Assembly: GCA_028277665.1 (NCBI GenBank)
Contig: JANQFU010000005.1
Span: forward strand, 1 to 49,489
DNA length: 49,489 nucleotides
Direction of reading: 5' to 3'
From: Alphaproteobacteria bacterium
GTDB lineage: Bacteria; Pseudomonadota; Alphaproteobacteria; Micavibrionales; Micavibrionaceae
Under the pieces are notes generated by a model. The model searched no databases and had not been told where the DNA came from. It was given only the letters and a program-made list of their open reading frames with translations. This document shows positions 1 to 6,718 of this stretch, piece by piece (position 1 is the stretch's first letter; each line of letters starts with the position of its first letter). The translations under genes were made by a program, and so were the position numbers.

Positions 1-156
1 TGTTTAAACGCGAAGGTCCGGAGTTTCGGAGGAGAACTCCGTTTCTGCGGGCCGCCGCGTAAAATAAGAAAAACGTTTTCTCTGGATCCCGGCTTTCGCC
101 GGGATGACGGTTGGTTTTGTTGGTTTTATAACTTATTCTTATCCATAGTTCAGGTT
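1..156. repeat. MITE family A, copy 1 (left part cut by window start)
   Basis: This stretch matches the inner and right part of the complete element at 16307-16543, in the same orientation. It shares the core beginning GTTTAAACGCGAAGG, the small GGAGTT/AACTCC stem, and an end that reads as the reverse complement of the other copy's left terminus (terminal bases AACCTGAACTATGG). The left end lies outside the window. It sits just downstream of the small lipoprotein gene and its terminator. Confidence 0.8.
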
Positions 157-174
157 ATAAAATAAAATCCCTAT

Positions 175-203
175 AAAAAACCGGACAGGAAAACTTCCTG
201 CCC
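175..203 (-). terminator. Rho-independent terminator of the small lipoprotein gene
   Basis: Read on the minus strand, a GC-rich stem (CCGGGCAGGAA / TCCTGTCCGG, one mismatch) with a short GTTT loop is followed by a run of six T. It lies about 35 bp after the stop codon of the lipoprotein gene, the expected place for an intrinsic terminator. Confidence 0.8.
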
Positions 204-237
204 GGCTTTGAATTCCGTATGGAATGCAGCGCAAAGA

Positions 238-411
238 TTACTTGCGTTGCGTTTCGCGGAACACGCGTTCGGCTTCGGAACCGGCGGTACGTCCTTCAGC
301 ATAAGGCGCTTGATCGACATAGCCCTGTCCGTCCGTAGAACAGGCAGAGAGCCCTGCAGACAATCCTGCGGCAAGGCCAACAAAGCAAACAGTCGCAATA
401 AATTTTTTCAT
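238..411 (-). CDS. Small lipoprotein of unknown function
   Basis: Encodes 57 aa: a Lys-containing N-terminus (MKKFIATVCF), a hydrophobic segment rich in Ala, Gly and Leu, and a lipobox-like LSAC near residue 24, then a short polar tail ending in a charged RETQRK. This is the layout of a small lipoprotein exported by Sec and lipidated on Cys. The ATG at 411 is chosen over a longer reading frame because a purine-rich Shine-Dalgarno (AGAGGGAAG) lies just upstream and because it gives a proper signal peptide. The gene follows the amidase gene on the same strand and ends at a clear terminator, so it may be co-transcribed or have its own promoter. I do not recognise the family; a cell-envelope role is inference from the signal only. 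Confidence 0.7.
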   Translation of the reverse strand: MKKFIATVCFVGLAAGLSAGLSACSTDGQGYVDQAPYAEGRTAGSEAERVFRETQRK

Positions 412-557
412 GTCTTCCCTCTTGCAGCTTCTTGAGATGAGTTCTGGAAACCAGCTATCCGTTTTTCCTGAGAAAAGCGGCATATCAGTCTCTTTATACA
501 CGCTAAAACAGGGCGCGCCTATCCCTTTTTCGCATCCGTACAGATTTTTTACAGTTT

Positions 558-1832
558 TTATTCAAGAGATGTTTTTTGAAGACGGGAAAAATACGCATCA
601 ATCCCTTTCACAACCGCCTTGGAGATTTTTGCCCGGTAAGCAGGCTGGGACAGAGCCCGCGCCTCATGCGCATTCGAGATAAATCCAGCCTCGATAAGGA
701 TGGACGGAATGTCCGGCGCTTTCAGGACGGCAAAACCTGCATACCGGTGTGGGTTGTTTAGCAGACGCAGCCCGTTCCCGGACATCCGCTCCACCAGAGT
801 ATTGGCTAAAAACTTGGATTGGTTCATAGATTCCCGCATGGACAAGTCCAGAAGAATGTTGACGACATCCTCGCCTTCCGCGCTCAGGTCCATCCCGGCG
901 ATCAGGTCGGCCCGGTTTTCCTGCACCGCCAGTTTTGCTGTCTGGGCATCGGATGCCTTCTCGGAAAGCGTATAAATGGATGCGCCGCGCACGGTCGACC
1001 CGGGAAGGGAATCCGCATGGATTGACACAAACAGGTCGGCGTTATACCGCCGGGCAAACGCCACGCGCTCTCCGAGTTTGAGATAAACATCTGTCTCCCG
1101 CGTCAATTTGACGCGATACCGTCCACTCGCCAAAAGATCGTCCCGGAGTCTTTTCGAGAGAGCAATCGTGATATTTTTTTCTTTTATCCCGTTTGAGCTG
1201 ATCGCGCCGGGATCGACTCCGCCATGCCCCGGATCGATCACGATCATGGGTTTCTCCGGAGCGGCATTTTGCGCAGGACGCCGACCGGGAAGCGGCACAG
1301 GCATAGAAGTCACAGAGGCTTCCCGGACGCGCGGACCCGGTTCGGACGGCCTCGACACGGACAGGGTTCCGAACATGTGCCGGTCGCCGGTCGCATGGTG
1401 TGAGTCGTAACCCGCCGCGCTTGTCACAAAAAAATCGACGACCAGACGATCCGGAAGGTTTTGCGCCCGGGGCAGGACAAACGCGCCCGAAATGGCGGCA
1501 GGGCGGCTGAGATCGATCACGACGCGCGAAATTCCGGGCGTCAGGACGCCTTGCCGCAGATCGGAGATCACGGACCCGGCGGGCCGCGAAATCATTCCGG
1601 CCTGCCAGTCGAACTCGGGAAGATCGATTACGAGCCGGTACGGGTCTTTCAGTGTAAACGCCCTGAAATCCGCCGTTGCATCCATCTCAAGGACGAGGCG
1701 CACCTTCTCTCCCGGATGCATGCCGAACCGGACATCCCGAACCGTCAGCGCCTGTGCCTGCGCGGAGATCAGGCAGACCATACAAGCGACATAGGCGACA
1801 AACAGAATCGCGACACGAAAATGTCTGGTCAT
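558..1832 (-). CDS. amiC: N-acetylmuramoyl-L-alanine amidase (AMIN + Amidase_3)
   Basis: A periplasmic zinc amidase of about 424 aa that cuts the bond between N-acetylmuramic acid and L-Ala of peptidoglycan, typically during septum splitting. A signal peptide (residues 1-29) is followed by an AMIN domain (about 30-135, LTVRDVRFG...LVIDLP) that targets peptidoglycan or the division site, a Pro/Arg-rich linker, and the Amidase_3 domain (about 195-420). Catalytic-zinc motifs are visible: VIDPGHGG, a downstream Glu in the IKEKNI region, SIHADS, and LIEAGFISN with the general-base Glu. The ATG at 1832 is preferred to an upstream TTG at 1871 because it begins directly with the signal peptide. It is divergent from rne, an arrangement common in alphaproteobacteria. 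The symbol is by domain architecture; AmiA/B/C subtype cannot be decided here. Confidence 0.92.
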   Translation of the reverse strand: MTRHFRVAILFVAYVACMVCLISAQAQALTVRDVRFGMHPGEKVRLVLEMDATADFRAFTLKDPYRLVIDLPEFDWQAGMISRPAGSVISDLRQGVLTPGISRVVIDLSRPAAISGAFVLPRAQNLPDRLVVDFFVTSAAGYDSHHATGDRHMFGTLSVSRPSEPGPRVREASVTSMPVPLPGRRPAQNAAPEKPMIVIDPGHGGVDPGAISSNGIKEKNITIALSKRLRDDLLASGRYRVKLTRETDVYLKLGERVAFARRYNADLFVSIHADSLPGSTVRGASIYTLSEKASDAQTAKLAVQENRADLIAGMDLSAEGEDVVNILLDLSMRESMNQSKFLANTLVERMSGNGLRLLNNPHRYAGFAVLKAPDIPSILIEAGFISNAHEARALSQPAYRAKISKAVVKGIDAYFSRLQKTSLE

Positions 1833-2472
1833 GTGTATACGTTCCAAGGAGTAGACTGTCGGACAGATCAAGAGCGTCTGTTTCTATTCTTGTCATATGC
1901 GGCGGGCCCAGACAATATTTTTCTCTGGATTTTTCTCCGGTTTTTCCCGTTTTCAGGCGTCATTGGGACTCCGCCTGTAATCTCTTTCCGTCCCGTTCAT
2001 TTTTTTGTTGTGGATAGAGCGGACTGCGATTAATGTGCAAGGAGGCGACCCGTTGCGAGGTTGGCAAGTTGATAAGGCGAAGAGTTGATTTCTGTAAGGT
2101 TTCGCTGACCGCAACGGATGGGGAAGATGGATCCGGAACGTCAAATGAAAGGCGGCGTTCAAAGGATTCAGGTCTGACCTCTCCCTGAATGGCGCTGGAG
2201 TATTGTTGTTAACGGTTGGCGGAGCAGGTATTGCATGAGCGAATCACGAATGATAGCGGAAAACGCAACGTTCGCAGATCCGGAACGCGCAGCCCTGCGC
2301 TCATTATGAGCGAACCCGGCCCGTACACGCAATCTCTCCGGACAGCCATAAAGCGGAAAGAGCATACGCAGGAACGCATTCGCGTTCAGCGTCAGACCTG
2401 ATGAGTCCTTATCGAATCCGGACATTTTCCCCGACAGACCAAGGGTCTCTGCAAAAGGCCCAAAATAGAAGG
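1833..2472. other. Long intergenic region between amidase gene and rne
   Basis: No convincing gene was found in these 640 bp. The part near 1833-2030 is AT-rich and must carry the divergent promoters. Between 2168 and 2402 lies a segment bounded by an inverted repeat of at least 11 bp (TCAGGTCTGAC / GTCAGACCTGA), with an inner palindrome CGCTCATTATGAGCG near 2297. Short ORFs here show no recognisable protein. The rne transcript is likely to have a long 5' leader, as is known for RNase E genes that autoregulate through their leader; nothing here proves that. Confidence 0.5.
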
Positions 2473-2540
2473 CGTCATTCCCGCGAAGGCGGGAATCTTC
2501 TAAAAAAAACAGGAAGATCCCCGTATTCACGGGGATGACG
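2473..2540. repeat. REPIN-like double hairpin, family B, in rne leader
   Basis: Two different GC-rich hairpins in inverted arrangement: GTCATTCCCGCG...GGGAATC then GATCCCCG...CGGGGATGAC, separated by an A-rich spacer. The preceding bases (TCTGCAAAAGGCCC, about 2451) match the flank of the copies at 21093-21200 and 48421-48527. It lies about 110 bp before the rne start codon and is followed by an A9/G8 homopolymer run. Confidence 0.75.
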
Positions 2541-2648
2541 AAAAAAAAAAGGGGGGGGTGCAGAGCCTCCCGTGAAAAAATTTGACACCGCGCGCCGAAC
2601 GCCTTTTCCGGTCCCGGCGCAGCGCATAACCGACAGGAGTATATGATA

Positions 2649-5099
2649 ATGACCAAACGCATGTTGATTGATGCCACCCACAGCGAGGAAACCCGCGTGG
2701 CTATCGTCGAGGGAAACAGACTGGAAGATTTCGATTACGAAAGCATATATCGCAAACAGCTCAAAGGCGGGATTTATCTCGCAAAAGTCACCCGTGTAGA
2801 GCCGTCCCTGCAGGCCGCATTCGTGAATTTCGGCGGCAACCGCCACGGCTTTCTGCCGTTTTCGGAGATTCACCCCGACTACTTCAAGATACCGGTCGCC
2901 GACCGGGAAGCCTTGCTCGCCGAGCAACGCGAAGCTCTGGAGGCGCAGGCCAGAGCCGAGGAAGAGGAAGACGCGGAAGAACATGAAGACGAGGAGACCG
3001 CGCAAAGCATCGCCGATCCCGAAGAAGCGCCCGCCGATGAGGACGAGCAAGAGGATGAAGACGAGCAGGATCTTCCGGAAGAAGTCGGTGGCAGCGATAC
3101 CGCGCCGGATGCAGAAACCGGGATTGAAGCCGAAGACGCCGATGTCAAAGAAAACGAAGACTCGGAAACCGAAGACGGATCCGAAGAGGAAGAAGACCGC
3201 CCCCGCCGCGGACGGCGGCACCATTACCGCCGGAACAACAACAGAAACAGAAACGCCGTTCCGCATCGCGCCCGGCGCGTCGAGGTTGTCGGCGGCGAAG
3301 AGGACGATCACCACGGAGCCCCGCGCCGGTTCGACATGCGCCGCCGCTATAAAATTCAGGAAGTGGTCAAGCGCGGACAAATCATGCTGATTCAGGTCAG
3401 CAAGGAAGAACGCGGCAACAAGGGCGCCGCTGTGACGACTTATCTCTCTCTTCCGGGGCGGTATTGCGTCCTGATGCCGAACAGCCCGCGCGCAGGCGGC
3501 GTCAGCCGGAAAATCTCGAGCTACAAGGACCGCAAACGGATGAAGGAGATTCTCTCCGATCTCGAGGTTCCGGAAAACATGTCCGTTATTCTCCGCACGG
3601 CGGGTCTGACCCGGACGAAAACCGAAATCAAGCGCGATTACGAATATCTGGTGCGGCTGTGGAACAATATCCGCGAGCTTACGCTGAAATCGAGCGCTCC
3701 GGCCCTGATCTACGAGGAGGCCAATCTTGTGAAACGCGCGGTTCGGGACTACTACACCCGCGACGTCGAGGAAATCCTCGTGGCCGGAGAGGACGGATAC
3801 AAGCTCGCCAAGGATTTCATGAAAATGCTGATCCCCTCGCATGCGCGGCGGGTCAAGGAATACCGGGACGAAAAAATTCCGCTCTTCCACCGCTATCAGG
3901 TCGAAAGCCAGATTGCCGAAATGGGCAGTCCGTCCGTCACATTGAAATCCGGCGGGTATCTCGTGATCAACCCGACCGAGGCGCTGGTCTCCATAGACGT
4001 CAACTCGGGCCGTGCGACGAAAGAACGCCATATCGAGGAAACGGCGATCAAGACAAACCTTGAAGCCGCAGATGAAGTCGCGCGTCAGCTTCGGTTGCGC
4101 GATCTCGGCGGACTGGTCGTCGTCGATTTCATCGATATGGAAGACCGGCGCAACAACGCCAAGCTCGAAAGACGCATGAAAGACGCGCTCTCGAACGACC
4201 GTGCACGGATCCAGGTCGGACGGATCTCGTCCTTCGGCCTGATGGAGCTTTCCCGCCAGCGGCTGAACCCGAGCCTGACCGAAAGCCAGTTCCAGCAATG
4301 TGCACATTGCAAGGGCGTCGGATACACGAGAACGGTGGACTCGGCAGCGATTATCGCCCTGCGCGCGCTTGAGGAAGAAGGCATCCGCGGCCACGCGAGC
4401 GAGATCACTCTGAAAATCCCCGAGACCGTCGGGATGTATATCCTGAACCACAAACGGGATATGCTCTCGGCGATCGAGGCGCGTTATGCCTTCAAGGTCT
4501 TTTTCGCATTCGATCCCGACATGCCGCCGTCCGAATACGAGATTGACGTTCTGCGCGGCCCGCGGCCCGGAGGCAATGCTGCCGAGGCTCCTGCCGGCGG
4601 CGGTGCGGACGAGATGCCTTCACCGCCTGCCGAACAGGCGGCGGCGGTGGACGATAACGGTGAAGACGACGAAACGTCCTCCCCCTCCGATGACAGCGGG
4701 TCCGATTCGAAAAACAGCTCCCGCCGCCGCAGAGGCCGCAGAGGCGGACGCCGCCGTAACCGCAAGCCGGAGGATCAGGACGGAGAACAGACGACGGACG
4801 CCGCCGCCGCTGAGCCGACCGGCGATGAGCAGCAACAGCCTGCGGCTTCGCAGGAAACACCTGAAACGCCTGAGGAACCGGAAGACAAACCTCAGGACAA
4901 AAAAGAAAAATCGCCGCGCCGCAGCCGCGCCCGTAAACCGGCATCCAAACCTGAAGCGGAGGCGGAAGCGGAATCTCAACCGGAGCCGGAGCGGCAAGCG
5001 GACTCCGCGCCCGTCCAGCCGTCTTACGAGGTTGTCACGGAAAGCAGTACCGACGGCCCGCGTAAAAAAGGCTGGTGGAACAAGATTCTGGAGAGTTGA
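2649..5099 (+). CDS. rne: Ribonuclease E
   Basis: Single-strand endoribonuclease that initiates mRNA decay and processes stable RNAs. The protein is 816 aa. An N-terminal S1-like region (about 35-90 and 235-300) is split by a very acidic insertion (about 97-205, long Glu/Asp runs followed by an Arg/Asn-rich patch), as found in alphaproteobacterial RNase E. Catalytic Asp450 (SIDVNSG) and Asp493 (VVDFIDM) are 43 residues apart and the zinc-link C551-x2-C554 (CAHC) is 58 further on, exactly the spacings of E. coli D303, D346 and C404/C407. The C-terminal third is low-complexity, with an Arg-rich RNA-binding stretch (RRRRGRRGG) and Pro/Glu repeats, the usual degradosome scaffold type. ATG 2649 is preferred over 2643 because AGGAG at 2635-2639 then has a 9-nt spacing. 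Confidence 0.97.
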   Translation: MTKRMLIDATHSEETRVAIVEGNRLEDFDYESIYRKQLKGGIYLAKVTRVEPSLQAAFVNFGGNRHGFLPFSEIHPDYFKIPVADREALLAEQREALEAQARAEEEEDAEEHEDEETAQSIADPEEAPADEDEQEDEDEQDLPEEVGGSDTAPDAETGIEAEDADVKENEDSETEDGSEEEEDRPRRGRRHHYRRNNNRNRNAVPHRARRVEVVGGEEDDHHGAPRRFDMRRRYKIQEVVKRGQIMLIQVSKEERGNKGAAVTTYLSLPGRYCVLMPNSPRAGGVSRKISSYKDRKRMKEILSDLEVPENMSVILRTAGLTRTKTEIKRDYEYLVRLWNNIRELTLKSSAPALIYEEANLVKRAVRDYYTRDVEEILVAGEDGYKLAKDFMKMLIPSHARRVKEYRDEKIPLFHRYQVESQIAEMGSPSVTLKSGGYLVINPTEALVSIDVNSGRATKERHIEETAIKTNLEAADEVARQLRLRDLGGLVVVDFIDMEDRRNNAKLERRMKDALSNDRARIQVGRISSFGLMELSRQRLNPSLTESQFQQCAHCKGVGYTRTVDSAAIIALRALEEEGIRGHASEITLKIPETVGMYILNHKRDMLSAIEARYAFKVFFAFDPDMPPSEYEIDVLRGPRPGGNAAEAPAGGGADEMPSPPAEQAAAVDDNGEDDETSSPSDDSGSDSKNSSRRRRGRRGGRRRNRKPEDQDGEQTTDAAAAEPTGDEQQQPAASQETPETPEEPEDKPQDKKEKSPRRSRARKPASKPEAEAEAESQPEPERQADSAPVQPSYEVVTESSTDGPRKKGWWNKILES

Positions 5100-5116
5100 A
5101 CAACTCTCCCGTTTTT

Positions 5117-5160
5117 GATCGAAAGCCATCATCCCCGCGAAAGCGGGGATTTTTTCGATC
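5117..5160 (+). terminator. Terminator hairpin after rne
   Basis: The stem ATCCCCGC-GAAA-GCGGGGAT (5131-5150) is followed by a T run and flanked by an outer GATCGAAA/TTTTCGATC complement, so the whole block can fold as one long hairpin. The inner stem is the same REP-type palindrome found elsewhere in the window, suggesting a repeat recruited as a terminator. Confidence 0.75.
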
Positions 5161-5183
5161 AATGAGTTGGAAAATCCGTGTTT

Positions 5184-5516
5184 TATAGTGAATTGAACAG
5201 TTAGAGCGTTCCCTTTGACGCCCTTTTCATCCTCAAACCGATCCGAGAGCGCTGGGCTGTCTCCCGATAGCGCCGATGCCACCGGATCGCTGAACTTTCT
5301 GAAACACCAAAGCGTTTCGCCGCCGCACGGCACGACTGACCCTCAACTTCAACCGCGTCAGGAACGCGATCCCGTAAATCCTGCGAATAGGCTTTCCCCA
5401 TATGAACGGGCCTCCTTTCCCCGTTCATACACTCAATCATTTTTCTCCCGTCCTGGGAATCCCATCAATGAGTCAGGCTATTACAGGAATGCTCTAGTGT
5501 TCTTGGTGGTTATATA
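5184..5516. mobile_element. Internally deleted IS630-type relic
   Basis: An N-terminal transposase fragment is enclosed by imperfect inverted repeats: GAACAGTTAGAGCGTTCC at 5195-5212 against GGAATGCTCTAGTGTTC at 5486-5502, with TATA at each outer edge, consistent with the TA target preference of the IS630/Tc1-mariner group. Only about 330 bp remain, so most of the transposase, including the DDE catalytic domain, is gone. It could be moved only in trans. Confidence 0.65.
5201..5401 (-). pseudogene. IS630-family transposase, N-terminal fragment
   Basis: The peptide begins MGKAYSQDLRDRV and continues with SCRAAAKRFGVSESSAIRWHRRYRETAQ. This is the helix-turn-helix DNA-binding head typical of IS630-family transposases. 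It then runs into the inverted repeat and stops after about 66 aa, whereas intact members of the family have roughly 300 aa or more with a DDE domain. It is therefore a non-functional remnant. A codon in the DLRDRV(P)DAV stretch also looks mutated compared with the usual hydrophobic residue. Confidence 0.75.
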
Positions 5517-5544
5517 GAATATAGCAGCGTTTTCGCTGTATGGC

Positions 5545-5590
5545 TGGTCTCGTTTTTCTGGATCCCGGCTTTCGCCGGGATGACGGCGGC
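5545..5590. repeat. Single REP-like palindrome
   Basis: GGATCCCGGCTTTCGCCGGGATGACGG-type palindrome (about 5559-5585), the same unit that forms the inner part of the MITE family A ends at 83-110 and 16351-16379. Here it occurs alone, between the IS630 relic and the methyltransferase gene. Confidence 0.55.
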
Positions 5591-5777
5591 AGCGCGGAAA
5601 GCTGGATGCGCAAGCAAATGTTCTACGACCTCTGGCAGGTCGAGCAAAAAGCCGCTACGATTCATGTGGGTCGCTTCCTGGTGCCGGAATCTGGGGAGAC
5701 CGCCGCGTTTAAAAAGGACGTGGGGAAAAGGGAGAAAGGTGTTCCCGGAACATGACAACAAAGAACGGAGATAGCAA

Positions 5778-6392
5778 ATGACGTATAAAACCGAGCAGGA
5801 ACAGTTCTGGGCCGGGGATTTCGGGCAGGACTATATAGACAGGAACAACGCGGAATCTCTTCTTTACGCGAAAGTTGCCATGTGGGCGCAAATGTTGCGC
5901 GCCGCGAATGGCGTAGCATCGGCAAGAGAGCTCGGCTGCAATATCGGATTAAATCTTGTTGCCCTGAAGCGTCTCAATCCGTCGATAGATCTCAGCGGTT
6001 ACGAGATTAACGAAACGGCAGCGAAGCAGGCCGCCGCGTTTAAGGTCGCGGCCATTCATCAGGGTTCTATCCTGGAAAAGATTGCCGAACCGCCGGTCGA
6101 TCTGACGTTTACCGCCGGCGTCCTTATCCACATCAGTCCGGACTATCTTAAAAATGTCTATGACAATCTCGTCAACGGAAGCCAAAGATATGTGCTGGTT
6201 GCCGAGTACTACAACCCAAAACCGGTAATGATCCCGTATAGAGGACATGAGAACAGACTGTTCAAGAGAGATTTTGCCGGCGAGCTCATCGATCATTACG
6301 GTCTGAAGCTTGTCGATTACGGCTTTATGTACAGGCGGGATAACTGGATGCCGCAGGACGACATCACCTGGTTCCTGCTTGAAAAGCCATGA
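5778..6392 (+). CDS. Pseudaminic-acid-biosynthesis-associated type methyltransferase
   Basis: A 204-aa class I SAM-dependent methyltransferase. The SAM-binding loop is ELGCNIGLN (residues 51-59), followed by an acidic strand end (YEINE). The opening TEQEQFWAGDFGQDYIDRN and the closing EYYNPKPVMIPYRGHENRLFKRDFAGEL...DYGFMYRRDN...QDDITWFLLEK closely follow the pattern I know from the small methylase family found in pseudaminic acid and related nonulosonic-acid gene clusters. A GGAG ribosome site precedes the ATG. No nonulosonic acid synthesis gene (PseB, C, F, G, H or I) is next to it: it stands alone between an IS relic and an RTX-gene fragment, so it was probably acquired or left behind from a larger surface-glycan locus. 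Substrate is not shown by the sequence. Confidence 0.85.
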   Translation: MTYKTEQEQFWAGDFGQDYIDRNNAESLLYAKVAMWAQMLRAANGVASARELGCNIGLNLVALKRLNPSIDLSGYEINETAAKQAAAFKVAAIHQGSILEKIAEPPVDLTFTAGVLIHISPDYLKNVYDNLVNGSQRYVLVAEYYNPKPVMIPYRGHENRLFKRDFAGELIDHYGLKLVDYGFMYRRDNWMPQDDITWFLLEKP

Positions 6393-6464
6393 GGACCGGA
6401 AACCGGGAATATACATGACGCGAAGCCTCGTAATGTCTCATACCGCCGCACAGCGCATTTGTGA

Positions 6465-6713
6465 GGAGATCCGGGCGTAGCCCTATCAGGTGCCCACGCG
6501 CATGGGCGAGGCCACGCCGGAAACGATAGTTTATGGGGAGGCGATGGCAACGACATAATTTACGGTGAGAGCGGATATGCCGGAATTCATGGCGGGGCGG
6601 ACGGATTTGTTTCGGCCGTAAGGCTGTCCGGCGTCACAGACTTTACCGCGGGCGCAACAGCCTCGGAGGTCGAGATTCAGTCTCTGATTACGGAGGGGAC
6701 AGTCGTAATGTAA
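6465..6713 (+). pseudogene. RTX (hemolysin-type Ca2+-binding) protein fragment
   Basis: An open frame without its own start codon, entered after a TGA at 6462-6464, encodes GNDSLWGGDGNDIIYGESG, a clear pair of glycine/aspartate-rich nonapeptide repeats (GGxGxDxxx), and then a C-terminal tail ending at a TAA (6711-6713). Such repeats form calcium-binding beta rolls in proteins secreted by type I systems. Only the last repeats and C-terminus remain, with no start, so it is a relic of a large exoprotein gene. It is convergent with clpA, whose stop is 6 bp away. Confidence 0.7.
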
Positions 6714-6718
6714 ACGGC

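Noticed and set aside
1..60. Rare-cutter-like GTTTAAAC at the window start and GCGGCCGC at the window end, suggesting cloning vector
   Set aside because: GTTTAAAC is part of the MITE core and recurs at 16391; the terminal GC-rich bases are not enough to show vector.
2475..4451. 658-aa open frame on the minus strand
   Set aside because: Antisense to the conserved core of rne; no family features.
5540..5755. 71-aa frame (MAGLVFLDPGFRRDDGG...) before the methylase gene
   Set aside because: Its first part is the translated REP palindrome, and the rest has no recognisable family. Perhaps debris of an older gene; not enough to call.
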